64,000 nt of DNA, taken from the NCBI GenBank assembly GCA_022449455.1, contig JAKUPL010000011.1:1-64000 (forward strand), given 5' to 3'. Each line of letters starts with the position of its first letter. The stretch's first letter is position 1. This document shows positions 50,317 through 62,955 of the stretch, in pieces. The stretch comes from Alcanivorax sp. (GTDB lineage Bacteria > Pseudomonadota > Gammaproteobacteria > Pseudomonadales > Alcanivoracaceae). Position numbers and translations under genes: made by a program. The notes beneath the pieces were generated by a model. That model worked only from the letters and a program-made list of their open reading frames with translations, was not told the origin of the DNA and ran no database searches.

Positions 50317-52248
50317 TCAGGTCGTCTGCACCGCCGGGTCCCGGCGGTTGTCCCACCACACCAGCGCGGCGAACAGCAGCGACAGCACGCCGCCGATCAC
50401 GGTGCTCATCAACGACGGGAAGCTGAAGATGAAGCCGGCCACCACCAGGCCCGGCCGCCACCAGCGCCGTACCCGCCCCGCGCCCAGCAACCAGCCTTCC
50501 AGGCCACCGGAGATCAGCACGATACCGGCGACGATGGACGGCAGGATGTACACCAGCGGCGTCAGGTCCCCCTGCAGCACCAGCGCCGGCTGGAACAGGA
50601 AGAACAGCGGCACGAAGTAGATCACCACGCCCAGCCGCATGGCCGTGAAGCAGGTGCGCATGGGGCTGCTGCCGGCGATGGTGCCGGCCAGGAAGGCGGC
50701 GGTGCCCACCGGTGGCGTGATCACCGACAGCATGGCGTAGTACACGATGAAGAAGTGCACCGCCACGGTGTTCAGTCCGCCCACCTCGATGATCGCCGGC
50801 GCAAGGGTCACCGCCAGGAAGATGTAGGCGACGATGGCCAGCCCCGCCATGCCCATGATGAAGCAGGCCAGCACCCCGAAGAACAGGATCAGATACAGGT
50901 TCTCGCCGCCCAGGGCGATCAGCCCGGAGGTCACCGAGCCGGTCACCCCGGTGATGGTGAGGGCGCTGACCACGAACGCCACCGGCAGGATGATGGCGGC
51001 GGTCTGGGTGACCAGAAAGCCGATCTGGCGCAGCGCCTCGAACAGCTTCACCGGCGTCAGGCGGGTGTCCTTCTGCAGGTAGGAAAGCGCCACGATCAGC
51101 GCCGCCGCGTACCAGGGCGCGTAGTATTCCCAGCGCATGTACAGCAGCCCCCAGACCAGGAACGACAGCACCAGCAGGAACGGCCAGCCGCGCTTGAGCA
51201 CGCCTTTCATGGGGGGCAGCTCGTCCTTCTCCAGGCCCTTGATGCCGGACTTGGCGGCGTAGGCGTCCACCTGCAGCAGCAGGCCGAAGTAGAACAGCAG
51301 CGAGGGGATCACCGCCGCCAACAGCACGGTGGCGTAGCCCACGCCGATGGTGATCGCCATGACGAAGGCGATGGCCCCCATCACCGGCGGCATCACCACG
51401 CCGCCGGTGGAGGCGCAGGCCTCGATGGCGCCGGCGTAGTGGGGCGGATAGCCGGACTTCTTCATGGCCGGAATGGTGATCGACCCGGTCCCGGCGATGT
51501 TGGAGAAGATCGACCCGGACAGGCTGCCGAAGAAACCGCTGGCCACGATCGCCACCTTGGCGGGCCCGCCCCGGTGACGGCCGAAACCGGCATTGGCCAG
51601 GTCGATGAAGAACTGGCCGGCGCCGGTGGCGATCAGGACCCCGGCGAACACCAGGAAGCCGAGGATGATCTCCGCCACGATTTTGGTGGTGATGCCCATC
51701 ATCCCTTCCGCCCGGAAAATATGGGCGTCGATCATGCGATCAAAATCGTAGGGGATGCCCATCAACAGGCCCGGGAAGCGGTCCGCCACCAGCGGGTAGC
51801 TGCCCAGCAGGGCCACCACCAGCAGGAACGGCAGCCCGCCACTGCGCCGGGCCAGCTCCATCATCAGCAGCCAGATCACCACCGCGGTGGGCACATGGGC
51901 CCAGCCGCTCTGCACCATGTCCCAGGCGTGCAGGGAGTAGTAGAAGCTGATGCCCATGGCCACCACCGCCGCCGCCAGATCGTAGAACGGGATGCGATGC
52001 TGGCCCTTGTAGGCGGGCAGGGCGATAAAGGCGGCGGCCACGAACAGGCCGATGAAGATCCAGTAGTACTGGCCCTCCAGCAGCCGCTGGCCGTCCCAGT
52101 TGAGCCCGAAGACATAGGCCAGGCCGGTGAGCAGGCCCGCCGTGCAGAGCACCACGAACAGGATGCTCTGCCAGGAGAACAGGGCTCCCAGGCGGCTGAT
52201 CTCCGGCTGCGGCGCCGGGTCCTCGACGGTGGAAACGGAAGTGTTCAT
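50317..52248 (-). CDS. TRAP transporter fused permease (4TM/12TM), TAXI type
   Basis: This 643-residue polytopic protein combines the small (DctQ-like, ~residues 25-190) and large (DctM-like) TRAP permease domains. Large-domain blocks are GQFFIDLANAGFGRHRGGPA, SGFFGSLSGSIFSNIAGTGS, GYPPHYAGAIEACASTGGVV and YYAMLSVITPPVGTAAFLAG. A fused permease is the hallmark of TAXI systems. Sodium-coupled uptake is expected. I started at the ATG 52248 (GGAGCGACGCTT upstream), 22 bases after the TAXI receptor gene on the same strand. Substrate unknown. Confidence 0.92.
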   Translation of the reverse strand: MNTSVSTVEDPAPQPEISRLGALFSWQSILFVVLCTAGLLTGLAYVFGLNWDGQRLLEGQYYWIFIGLFVAAAFIALPAYKGQHRIPFYDLAAAVVAMGISFYYSLHAWDMVQSGWAHVPTAVVIWLLMMELARRSGGLPFLLVVALLGSYPLVADRFPGLLMGIPYDFDRMIDAHIFRAEGMMGITTKIVAEIILGFLVFAGVLIATGAGQFFIDLANAGFGRHRGGPAKVAIVASGFFGSLSGSIFSNIAGTGSITIPAMKKSGYPPHYAGAIEACASTGGVVMPPVMGAIAFVMAITIGVGYATVLLAAVIPSLLFYFGLLLQVDAYAAKSGIKGLEKDELPPMKGVLKRGWPFLLVLSFLVWGLLYMRWEYYAPWYAAALIVALSYLQKDTRLTPVKLFEALRQIGFLVTQTAAIILPVAFVVSALTITGVTGSVTSGLIALGGENLYLILFFGVLACFIMGMAGLAIVAYIFLAVTLAPAIIEVGGLNTVAVHFFIVYYAMLSVITPPVGTAAFLAGTIAGSSPMRTCFTAMRLGVVIYFVPLFFLFQPALVLQGDLTPLVYILPSIVAGIVLISGGLEGWLLGAGRVRRWWRPGLVVAGFIFSFPSLMSTVIGGVLSLLFAALVWWDNRRDPAVQTT

Positions 52249-52270
52249 AAGCGTCGCTCCGGAGGCGCGG

Positions 52271-53467
52271 TCAGATCCTGGAGCGGAAGCCGTCCAGACC
52301 CTCGGTGTGCTTGTTCTGGATCTCCAGGAACGCCGGGTTCTGGAAGTCCACCTTGACGCCGGCCTGGCGGGCTTCTTCCACGGCGGCGCGGCGGGCGGCG
52401 ATCCAGCGGTCCATCTTCTCGATGGCCTGCTGGTTGTTTTGCTCGTCCTGCTCGCTCCATTCACCGATTTCGCGCAGGTACTTCACGGTGCCCTCGTGCA
52501 CCGGCAGCGGCGTGCGGTCCAGGTAGGCGCGGAACTGTTCCAGGGACATGCGCGCGGCCAGCGGGTGCTTGCCTTTGTATTGGTCGTAGGACTGGTGCAT
52601 CCATTTGGACAGGTTGTAGATCAGCGCGTCGTCGGCGCCGGCGGGCACGGTATAGAGAAAGTTGGAGGTGGCGCCCTGTACGCCGCGGGCGGAGTCCACG
52701 CCCTGGTCGATGGTGGTGGGCACCAGCATCGGACGGTACTCCAGATAGCGCTGCCAGCCTTCGGTGTTGCTCTGATCCATGGGCAGCCAGCGGATACCGC
52801 CGGGGGCGCCTTCCATCTCCGACACCACCGCGCTGATGGTGGCGCAATAGGCCACGTCGGCCTTGCCTTCCACCACCGAGCGGCAGTTTTCGGCGTAGCT
52901 GCTGGCGGGCACGAAATCGAACCGCTCACCGGCCTGGTCCTCGCTCATGCCGAGGAAGGCGGGCAAGGCCTTGGTGACGGCCACCGTCATCGGCGGCGAG
53001 AACATGCCCTGGGCCACCCGGTGCTTGCCCGCCTTCAAATCGTCCAGGGATTGCAGGTCGGAATCGCCGGACACCACGTAGCCCCAGGGCGAGTCGTTAT
53101 GGTGCCAGACGATGCGCTGGGGCGCCGGCACGGTGTTGATGTAACCGCCCACGCCTTCCACCTGGAAGCGCATCTCGGCGGCGGTCACCGAACTGATGGC
53201 GATGTCCTTGCGGTCGGTGAGGCGGCGGTAGCGCATGGTCTCGCTGTCCTCGGGCACGATACGCACCACGGTGCCCACGTCCTTCTGCAGAATCGGCGCC
53301 CAGGCGTTGGTGGAAATGAAACTGCCGGAGGCGGTGCCCGGGGTGCCGATCACCAGCAGCCGGGGCCATTCGAAGGCATCGTCCTTGGCCAGGACGGGCG
53401 CCGAGAGCAGCAGAGCGCCGCCACACAGGGCGCTGCCAAGCATCTGTTTCAAGGTGATTGTTGTCAT
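52271..53467 (-). CDS. TAXI family TRAP transporter solute-binding protein
   Basis: This 398-residue periplasmic receptor has a signal peptide (MLGSALCGGALLLSAPVLAK). The TAXI signature is visible in IGTPGTASGSFISTNAWAPI (family G-T-x-x-G-x-x-Y/F) and QDWE-like MRYRRLTDRKDIAISSVTAA, followed by WRHN-type IVWHHNDSPWGYVV. It delivers substrate to the fused permease encoded downstream. It is divergent from the acyl-CoA ligase gene, with an operator-like palindrome 69 bases upstream. Likely an organic acid later activated to a CoA thioester. Confidence 0.9.
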   Translation of the reverse strand: MTTITLKQMLGSALCGGALLLSAPVLAKDDAFEWPRLLVIGTPGTASGSFISTNAWAPILQKDVGTVVRIVPEDSETMRYRRLTDRKDIAISSVTAAEMRFQVEGVGGYINTVPAPQRIVWHHNDSPWGYVVSGDSDLQSLDDLKAGKHRVAQGMFSPPMTVAVTKALPAFLGMSEDQAGERFDFVPASSYAENCRSVVEGKADVAYCATISAVVSEMEGAPGGIRWLPMDQSNTEGWQRYLEYRPMLVPTTIDQGVDSARGVQGATSNFLYTVPAGADDALIYNLSKWMHQSYDQYKGKHPLAARMSLEQFRAYLDRTPLPVHEGTVKYLREIGEWSEQDEQNNQQAIEKMDRWIAARRAAVEEARQAGVKVDFQNPAFLEIQNKHTEGLDGFRSRI

Positions 53468-53535
53468 CGAATGCTCCTTTGTTCTTGTGGTTTTAAAGGC
53501 GGTTACTGCATGAAAAACAAAACAGTCTTTCGTTA

Positions 53536-53549
53536 CTGACGTTTGTCAG
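53536..53549. promoter_or_regulatory. Palindrome CTGACGTTTGTCAG, putative TetR operator 1
   Basis: Arms CTGAC/GTCAG are perfect around 4 bases. It lies 69 bases upstream of the TAXI receptor start (minus strand). The same arms recur at 53707-53720, so a common regulator, most simply the TetR protein at 49.65 kb, is inferred. Confidence 0.55.
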
Positions 53550-53706
53550 GCTAAAGCCGCGTTTCGATGGCCGCAACCACTAAAATCGTTTTCTTGAATC
53601 AAACAAGTTGGTTGTTATTTTAAGCGGGTGGAGGCGTAATGAGGGCGCGGGAGACCGTTGCCGGTGGCGAACTTGACACCCCGGAGCGGGCCGCTTAGCT
53701 TACTTC

Positions 53707-53720
53707 CTGACAACTGTCAG
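53707..53720. promoter_or_regulatory. Palindrome CTGACAACTGTCAG, putative TetR operator 2
   Basis: Six-base perfect arms CTGACA/TGTCAG around 2 bases, 83 bases upstream of the acyl-CoA ligase ATG. Matches operator 1 in all ten outer positions. Confidence 0.55.
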
Positions 53721-53803
53721 TCGCGCCGCGCCCGGCGGCTACCGGGGCTTTTGACCGGTCGATCAAGAACAACAACCGAGAGCACGGTCGGGAGAACAAC
53801 ACT

Positions 53804-55561
53804 ATGGGCCAAGGCCAACAGGACCGCGCCCCGGCGGCGCCGGGCACCGGCGCGCCGATGAGCTTCGAACAGGCCGCCGCGCATCTGGTCGGCACGGACC
53901 CCCGTTTCGCGCTGACCGAGGCCACCGTGCGTGGCCAGCGCTATACCGTGTTTCGTAACACACCGTTTCATTTACGCGATCTGCTGCGCCACGGCGCCCC
54001 CGTCTTCGCCGGCCGCGACGTGCTGGTGTACCAGCAGGAGCGCTGGGACCACGGTGCCCTGTGCGCCGACGTGCGGGCCCTGGCGGCGGCCATGGCCAAG
54101 GAACTGGGCGTGCGCCAGGGTGACCGGGTGGCGCTGGCCATGCGCAATTACCCCGAGCTGCCGATCCTGATTCTGGCGGTGGCCGCCCTGGGCGCGGTGG
54201 CGGTGCCCATGAACGCCTGGTGGGGCGAGCAGGAACTGGCGTTCGCCATGGCCGATTGCGGGGCGCGGGTGTTGTTCGCCGACCAGCCCCGTTTCCGGCT
54301 CGGAGAGACCTTCGCCGAACGCCTGGGCGTGACCCTGGTGGCGGTGCGCGACGTGCCCCCCGGACACGCCGGCCACGATTACCGGGACCTGCGCGCCGCC
54401 GGCGACGGGGCGGGCTGGCCGGAGACCGCCATCGACACCGACGACGACGCGGTGGTGCTGTATTCCTCCGGCTCCACCGGTCGCCCCAAGGGCGTGCAGC
54501 TGACCCACCGGGGCATGATCTCGGCGGTCTACTCCCAGGTGATGGTGCAGGCCATGGGACCGCTGATGAATCCGGACGCGCCGCCGCCGGCGCGGCCGCC
54601 GGCCTCGCTGATCGTCACGCCGCTGTTCCATGTCACCGCGCTCAACGCCAGCTTTCTGCAGGGCATGGTCAACGGCGCCACCATGACGCTGATGTACAAA
54701 TGGGACGCGGACGAGGCGGTACGCCTGATCGAGCGCGAGCAGGTGACCCGTTTCGTGGGCGTGCCGACCCAGTCCGCCGAGCTGCTGGCGGCGGCGCGGC
54801 GGGCCGGCGCCGCCCTGGAGAGCCTGAACTACATCGGCGCCGGCGGCGCCAAACGCCCGGCGGCCCAGGTCGGCCAGCTGGCGGAGGCATTTCCCGCCGC
54901 CAAGGTGGGCACCGGCTGGGGCATGACCGAGACCAACGCCCTGGGCATCGTGCTGGCCGGGCCGGACTACGTGACCCATCCCGACGCCGCCGGCCGGCTC
55001 AATCCGCCGCTGCAGGAAATGCGCCTGCTGGACGAGCAGGGCCGGCCGGTGCCGCCGGGGCAGGTGGGCGAACTGGCGGTGCGCAGCGCCGCCAATATGC
55101 GTGGCTATCTGAACCAGCCCGAGGCCACCGCCGACACGCTGCGCGACGGCTGGCTGCTCACCGGCGACCTGGCGCGGGTGGACGACGATGGCCTGGTCTA
55201 TATCGTCGACCGCCGCAAAAGCATCATTCTGCGCGGCGGCGAGAACGTCTCTTGCCTGGAGGTGGAAGGCGCGCTGCATCACCATCCGGCGGTGGCCGAG
55301 GCCGGCGTGTTCCCGGTGCCCGACGAACGGCTGGGCGAGGCGGTGGGAGCCGCCGTCTGGCCCCGGGCCGGCGCCACCGTCGACCCGGCGGAGCTGGCCG
55401 GCTTTCTGCGCGGCCATCTGGCGCGCTTCAAGATTCCCGATCACATCTGGGTGCTGACGCGGCCGCTGCCGCGCGGCGCCACCGACAAAATCGACCGGCG
55501 GGCCCTGCGCGCCGCCTGTCTCGACGACGGCCCGCGGGCCGTATTGCACGCAAAGGAGTAG
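53804..55561 (+). CDS. Acyl-CoA synthetase (AMP-forming)
   Basis: This 585-residue acyl-adenylate enzyme has P-loop VVLYSSGSTGRPKGVQLTHR, mid-motif GTGWGMTETNALG, YIVDRRKSIILRGGENVSCL and the catalytic C-terminal lysine in PLPRGATDKIDRR. Substrate cannot be deduced. I kept the first ATG (53804) with GGGAG 9 bases upstream; a second ATG 18 codons later is possible. The acyl-CoA dehydrogenase gene follows after 4 bases and SDR after that, giving an activation-dehydrogenation-type pathway downstream of the TAXI transporter. Confidence 0.9.
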   Translation: MGQGQQDRAPAAPGTGAPMSFEQAAAHLVGTDPRFALTEATVRGQRYTVFRNTPFHLRDLLRHGAPVFAGRDVLVYQQERWDHGALCADVRALAAAMAKELGVRQGDRVALAMRNYPELPILILAVAALGAVAVPMNAWWGEQELAFAMADCGARVLFADQPRFRLGETFAERLGVTLVAVRDVPPGHAGHDYRDLRAAGDGAGWPETAIDTDDDAVVLYSSGSTGRPKGVQLTHRGMISAVYSQVMVQAMGPLMNPDAPPPARPPASLIVTPLFHVTALNASFLQGMVNGATMTLMYKWDADEAVRLIEREQVTRFVGVPTQSAELLAAARRAGAALESLNYIGAGGAKRPAAQVGQLAEAFPAAKVGTGWGMTETNALGIVLAGPDYVTHPDAAGRLNPPLQEMRLLDEQGRPVPPGQVGELAVRSAANMRGYLNQPEATADTLRDGWLLTGDLARVDDDGLVYIVDRRKSIILRGGENVSCLEVEGALHHHPAVAEAGVFPVPDERLGEAVGAAVWPRAGATVDPAELAGFLRGHLARFKIPDHIWVLTRPLPRGATDKIDRRALRAACLDDGPRAVLHAKE

Positions 55562-55565
55562 AACG

Positions 55566-56825
55566 TTGAAAGCACTGGATAACGATACCGCGATGAACAA
55601 CCTGGCCATGTCCGAGGACGCCCGGCCGCTGCTCGACGCGGTGATCAAGCACATCCGCGACAACGTGGACCCGATCACCGAGGAGTTCCACCGCCTGGGC
55701 GAGGGCCGCGCGGAACGCTTCAGCTACGCCCCCGGCCAGCTGGAACTGCTGGAAGAGGCCAAGAACAAAGCCAAGGCCAACGGCCTCTGGAATTTCTTTC
55801 TGCCCAACGCGGAAACCGGCGAGGGCCTGTCCAACCTGGACTACGCCTACATCGCCTTCGAGCTGGGCAAGAACCCGCTGGCCTCCCAGACCCTCAACTG
55901 CTCCGCCCCGGACACCGGCAACATGGAAGTGCTGGAACGGGTGGGCACGCCGGAACAAAAAGAAAAATGGCTGAAGCCGCTGCTCAACGGTGAGATCCGC
56001 TCCTGCTTCGGCATGACCGAACCGAAGGTCGCGTCCTCCGACGCCCGCAACATCGAGACCAGCGCGGTGCTGGACGGCGACGACTGGGTAATCAACGGCG
56101 AGAAGTACTACATCAGCGGCGCCGGCGATCCGCGCTGCAAGATCATGATCTGCATGGTCAAGACCAGCCCGGACGCGGAGCCGTTCCGGCAGCAGTCGCA
56201 GATTCTGGTGCCCATGGACACCCCCGGGGTGAACGTGCTCGGGCCGATGCGGGTGTTCGGCCACGACCACGCGCCCCACGGCCACATGCACATCAAGCTG
56301 GATAACGTGCGGGTGCCCAAGGAAAACATTCTGTGGGGCGAAGGCCGCGGCTTCGAGATTTCCCAGCTGCGTCTCGGCCCGGGCCGGATTCACCACTGCA
56401 TGCGTTCCATCGGCGCCGCCGAAAAAGCCCTGGACCTGGTGCTCGAGCGCGGCATGGAGCGCGAGGCGTTCGGCAAGCGCATCCTCGACCTGGGCAAGAA
56501 CATGGAAGTGGTGGGGCGCGCCCGCATCGAGATCGAAGCGATGCGCATGATGGTGCTGAAAGCGGCCCGCGCCATGGATGTGCTGGGCAACAAGGAAGCC
56601 CGTATCTGGGTGTCCATGGCCAAGGCCATGGTGCCGGAGAAGGTCTGCCAGATCATCGATCAGGCGATCCAGATCCACGGCGCCACCGGTGTCAGCCAAT
56701 GGTCACCGCTGTCCGAGATGTACATGCAACAGCGCACCCTGCGTCTCGCCGACGGCCCGGACGAGGTGCACCACAACGTGGTGGCCCGCAACGAAGTGAA
56801 CCGCTACCGGCAAACCGCCGACTGA
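55566..56825 (+). CDS. Acyl-CoA dehydrogenase, ACAD10/11-like
   Basis: This 419-residue flavoprotein starts at a TTG with AGGAG 7 bases before; an ATG nine codons later is an alternative. Characteristic segments are CFGMTEPKVASSDARNIETS (FAD/substrate), GLGPGRIHHCMR-type RLGPGRIHHCMRSIGAAEKA, and IHGATGVSQWSPLSEMYMQQ with the late DGPDEVHHN. It would introduce an alpha-beta double bond into an acyl-CoA. Translationally linked to the ligase upstream (4-base gap). Confidence 0.92.
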   Translation: MKALDNDTAMNNLAMSEDARPLLDAVIKHIRDNVDPITEEFHRLGEGRAERFSYAPGQLELLEEAKNKAKANGLWNFFLPNAETGEGLSNLDYAYIAFELGKNPLASQTLNCSAPDTGNMEVLERVGTPEQKEKWLKPLLNGEIRSCFGMTEPKVASSDARNIETSAVLDGDDWVINGEKYYISGAGDPRCKIMICMVKTSPDAEPFRQQSQILVPMDTPGVNVLGPMRVFGHDHAPHGHMHIKLDNVRVPKENILWGEGRGFEISQLRLGPGRIHHCMRSIGAAEKALDLVLERGMEREAFGKRILDLGKNMEVVGRARIEIEAMRMMVLKAARAMDVLGNKEARIWVSMAKAMVPEKVCQIIDQAIQIHGATGVSQWSPLSEMYMQQRTLRLADGPDEVHHNVVARNEVNRYRQTAD

Positions 56826-56844
56826 CGGCGGCAGGGAGGTCTGC

Positions 56845-57633
56845 ATGGACATCAAGGATCGCATCGTCGTGATCACCGGCGCCGCCGGCGGCATCGGCCG
56901 GGCGCTGGCGGTGGCCTGCGCGGACGCCGGCGCCCGCGCCGTGGTGTGCGCCGACCTGGACGGTGACGGCGCCGCCGCCACCGCCGACCAGGTCAGCGCC
57001 GCCGGCGCCCGGGGCATCGGGCGCGCCGTCAACGTGGCCCGCGAGGACGAGCTGCGCGCGCTGATCGACGACACCGAGGACCAGGTCGGTCCCATCGACC
57101 TGTTCTGCTCCAACGCCGGCATTTCCATTGCCGGTGGCCCGGAAGTGGACAACGAGGGCTGGCAGCGGATCTGGGACATCAACGTGATGGCCCACGTGTT
57201 CGCCGCCCGCCATCTGGCGCCGCGCATGATCGCCCGGGGTGGCGGCTACTTCCTCAACACCGCCTCGGCGGCGGGGCTGCTTTCGCAGGTGGGCTCGGCG
57301 CCCTACGCGGTGACCAAGCACGCCGCCGTGGGCCTGGCCGAATGGCTGGCGCTGACCTACGGCGACGACGGCATCAAGGTCTCGGTGCTGTGCCCCCAGG
57401 CGGTGCGCACCAACATGACCAAGGGCAAGGAAGACCACGTGGCCAGCGTGGACGGCATGATGGAACCGGAACCGGTGGCGCTGGCCTGCCTGGAAGCCAT
57501 CAGGCAGGAAACCTTCCTGGTGTTGCCCCATAAGGAAGTGCTGCAGTACATGCGCAACAAGACCGACAACTACGACCGCTGGATCGGCGGCATGCGCAAG
57601 CTCAACCGGCGTTTCAATCCCAAGGCGGATTGA
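56845..57633 (+). CDS. Short-chain dehydrogenase/reductase
   Basis: This 262-residue SDR has the NAD(P) motif TGAAGGIGRA (TGxxxGxG), NAG in FCSNAGIS, and the catalytic serine/tyrosine/lysine region NTASAAGLLSQVGSAPYAVTK. It probably oxidises a hydroxy group after dehydrogenation and hydration, but no hydratase gene is present in the window. GGGAGGT lies 9 bases before the ATG, 19 bases after the dehydrogenase gene. Last gene of the island before a REP-like element. Confidence 0.92.
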   Translation: MDIKDRIVVITGAAGGIGRALAVACADAGARAVVCADLDGDGAAATADQVSAAGARGIGRAVNVAREDELRALIDDTEDQVGPIDLFCSNAGISIAGGPEVDNEGWQRIWDINVMAHVFAARHLAPRMIARGGGYFLNTASAAGLLSQVGSAPYAVTKHAAVGLAEWLALTYGDDGIKVSVLCPQAVRTNMTKGKEDHVASVDGMMEPEPVALACLEAIRQETFLVLPHKEVLQYMRNKTDNYDRWIGGMRKLNRRFNPKAD

Positions 57634-57643
57634 TCCACCGTTT

Positions 57644-57705
57644 ATCGCGGCTAAAGCCGCTCCTACCGAGACAGGATGCCCCGTAGGAGCGGCTTCAGCC
57701 GCGAT
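57644..57705. repeat. REP-like palindromic element
   Basis: Two 23-base arms (57644-57666 and 57683-57705) are inverted copies with one mismatch around a 16-base centre. The arm reads GTAGGAGCGGCTTCAGCCGCGA, the form known from pseudomonad and related REP sequences, and each arm contains an internal GCGGCT..AGCCGC hairpin. It sits just beyond the SDR gene and may act as a transcript-end stabiliser or IHF/gyrase site. A single copy is in the window. Confidence 0.75.
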
Positions 57706-57778
57706 CCCTCCCTCAATATTCGCAGTGATGCGCTTCACAGTCTCGGCGTGACCGTCTTCCCGGGTGCCACTTCCCCTT

Positions 57779-57784
57779 TATAAT
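57779..57784 (+). promoter_or_regulatory. Possible -10 element of the hybrid kinase operon
   Basis: A perfect TATAAT lies 111 bases upstream of the chosen start; the region at the expected -35 position (CTTCCC) is poor. A second weaker pair TTGATA (57803-57808) and TATTAT (57829-57834) has a 20-base spacer. One of them probably drives the kinase-cheR-RR-cheB unit. Confidence 0.35.
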
Positions 57785-57894
57785 CCGAGAGTTGCGACCG
57801 GCTTGATACTTTCGCCTGAGGAACGGGCTATTATGACCGGCCAGCGATGGACGATAATAAAAGCGCCTGGGGGCGCGATCATGGGGATGCGTGG

Positions 57895-61556
<3,662 letters not shown>

Positions 61557-61560
<4 letters not shown>

Positions 61561-62438
61561 ACGGAGACCCGGCCGTGGACGCGGATCCGCCGATCACTGA
61601 CGACCAGGTGCACCTGGAGGACATCGAGATCCGCCTGTTGCTGGAGGCCATCTACCAGCTCTACGGCTACGATTTCCGCTCCTACAGCCAGGCGTCGATC
61701 CGCCGGCGGGTGATGCACCGGCTGACCCTGTCCGGTTTCGCCACGGTGCTGCAGATGACCGACCGGGTGCTGCGCGACCGCGCCTTCTTCGTCACACTGC
61801 TCAACGATCTCACCATCAACGTCACCGAGATGTACCGCGACCCGGAATTCTACAAGGCGTTTCGCGAGGAAGTGGTGCCGGTGCTCAAGACCTTTCCGTT
61901 CATCAAGATCTGGCACGCCGGCTGCGCCACCGGCGAGGAAATCTATTCCATGGCGATCCTGCTGGAGGAAGAGGGCCTCTACGACCGCGCCATGCTGTAC
62001 GCCACCGACATCGACAAGAACGTGCTGGCGGCGGCCCGCAAGGGCATCTATCCGATCCACGCCTTCAAGCAGTACGCCGACAACTATCGCCGTGCCGGCG
62101 GTCGCCGTTCGCTCAGTGATTACGCCACCGCCCGCTACGACAGCGTGATCATGGAACAGCGCCTGAAACGCAATATCGTGTTCGCCGACCACGACCTGGC
62201 CACCGACCAGGTGTTCGGCGAAATGCATGTGATACTCTGCCGCAACGTGCTGATTTACTTCGACCGGTCGCTGCAACAGCGGGTATTCCGCCTGTTCGGC
62301 GACAGCCTGGACCTGGGCGGCTTCCTGTGTCTGGGCACCAAGGAGAGCCTGCGTTTCAGCGGCGACGAGGAGGCCTTCGAGGTGGTCAACAAACCGATGC
62401 GGATTTTCCGCAAGCGACAACCGCGTCATAACGCCTGA
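61557..62438 (+). CDS. cheR: CheR-type protein-glutamate methyltransferase
   Basis: This 293-residue CheR has the N-terminal helical domain (LLEAIYQLYGYDFRSYSQAS, IRRRVMHRLT) and the SAM-binding core WHAGCATGEEIYSMAILLEE, ATDIDKNVL, ILCRNVLIYFDRSLQQRVF. The normal CheR substrate is an MCP; the only linked candidate is the coiled-coil region of the upstream kinase. Its ATG overlaps the kinase stop (ATGA), so expression is coupled. No TPR domain or C-terminal pentapeptide receptor is visible. Confidence 0.93.
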
Positions 62439-62452
62439 GTTCGAGACAAACC

Positions 62453-62923
62453 ATGATCGAGCAGAAACTGTTGTTGGTCGACGATCAACCCGCCAATCTG
62501 GTCTCGCTGGAAGCCATCCTGGAAGAGGAAGGGCGCACCCTGCTGAAGGCCGAGTCCGGGCAGGACGCGCTGAAGATTCTGCTCAAGGAAGACATCGCCC
62601 TGGTGTTGCTGGACGTGCAGATGCCCGGCATGGACGGGTTCGAGGTGGCCGAGCTGATGCGTCAGCGCAAGGATACCCAGACCATCCCGATCATCTTCGT
62701 CACCGCCATCAGCAAGGAAAAAAAGTACGTGTTCAAGGGCTATCAGGCCGGGGCGGTGGACTATCTGTTCAAGCCGCTGGATCCGCTGATCCTCAAGAGC
62801 AAGGTGAACTTTTTCCTGCAACTGGATCGCCAGCGCCGGGAGCTGCAGGCCAAGCTGAAGGAGGCCCAGGCCCACCGCGCCGCCTACGAGGCGGAGAAGC
62901 GCAATCGCGGCGGGCAGGGATGA
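62453..62923 (+). CDS. Response regulator, receiver plus C-terminal coiled coil
   Basis: This 156-residue protein has a full receiver (acidic D10/D11, Asp54 in LLDVQMPGMDGFE, Thr/Lys in VTAIS and LFKPLD). After ~residue 120 there is a coiled-coil tail (LQLDRQRRELQAKLKEAQAH) and no DNA-binding output. It closely resembles the truncated regulator at 63577. It lies 15 bases after cheR. It could be a phosphate sink or an adaptor that oligomerises through the tail. Confidence 0.92.
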   Translation: MIEQKLLLVDDQPANLVSLEAILEEEGRTLLKAESGQDALKILLKEDIALVLLDVQMPGMDGFEVAELMRQRKDTQTIPIIFVTAISKEKKYVFKGYQAGAVDYLFKPLDPLILKSKVNFFLQLDRQRRELQAKLKEAQAHRAAYEAEKRNRGGQG

Positions 62924-62955
62924 CCGCGCGCCGGGCAGGGTGGCGGTGAGCACCC

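Larger units (their letters stand above)
53468..53803. other. Divergent regulatory region (336 bp) with no gene
   Basis: It separates the TAXI receptor from the acyl-CoA ligase. It contains two matching palindromes, an AT-rich stretch (53583-53622) with an inverted repeat CTTG-N7-CAAG (53591-53605), and no open frame with a ribosome site. It holds both divergent promoters; exact -10/-35 elements are not obvious. Confidence 0.6.
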
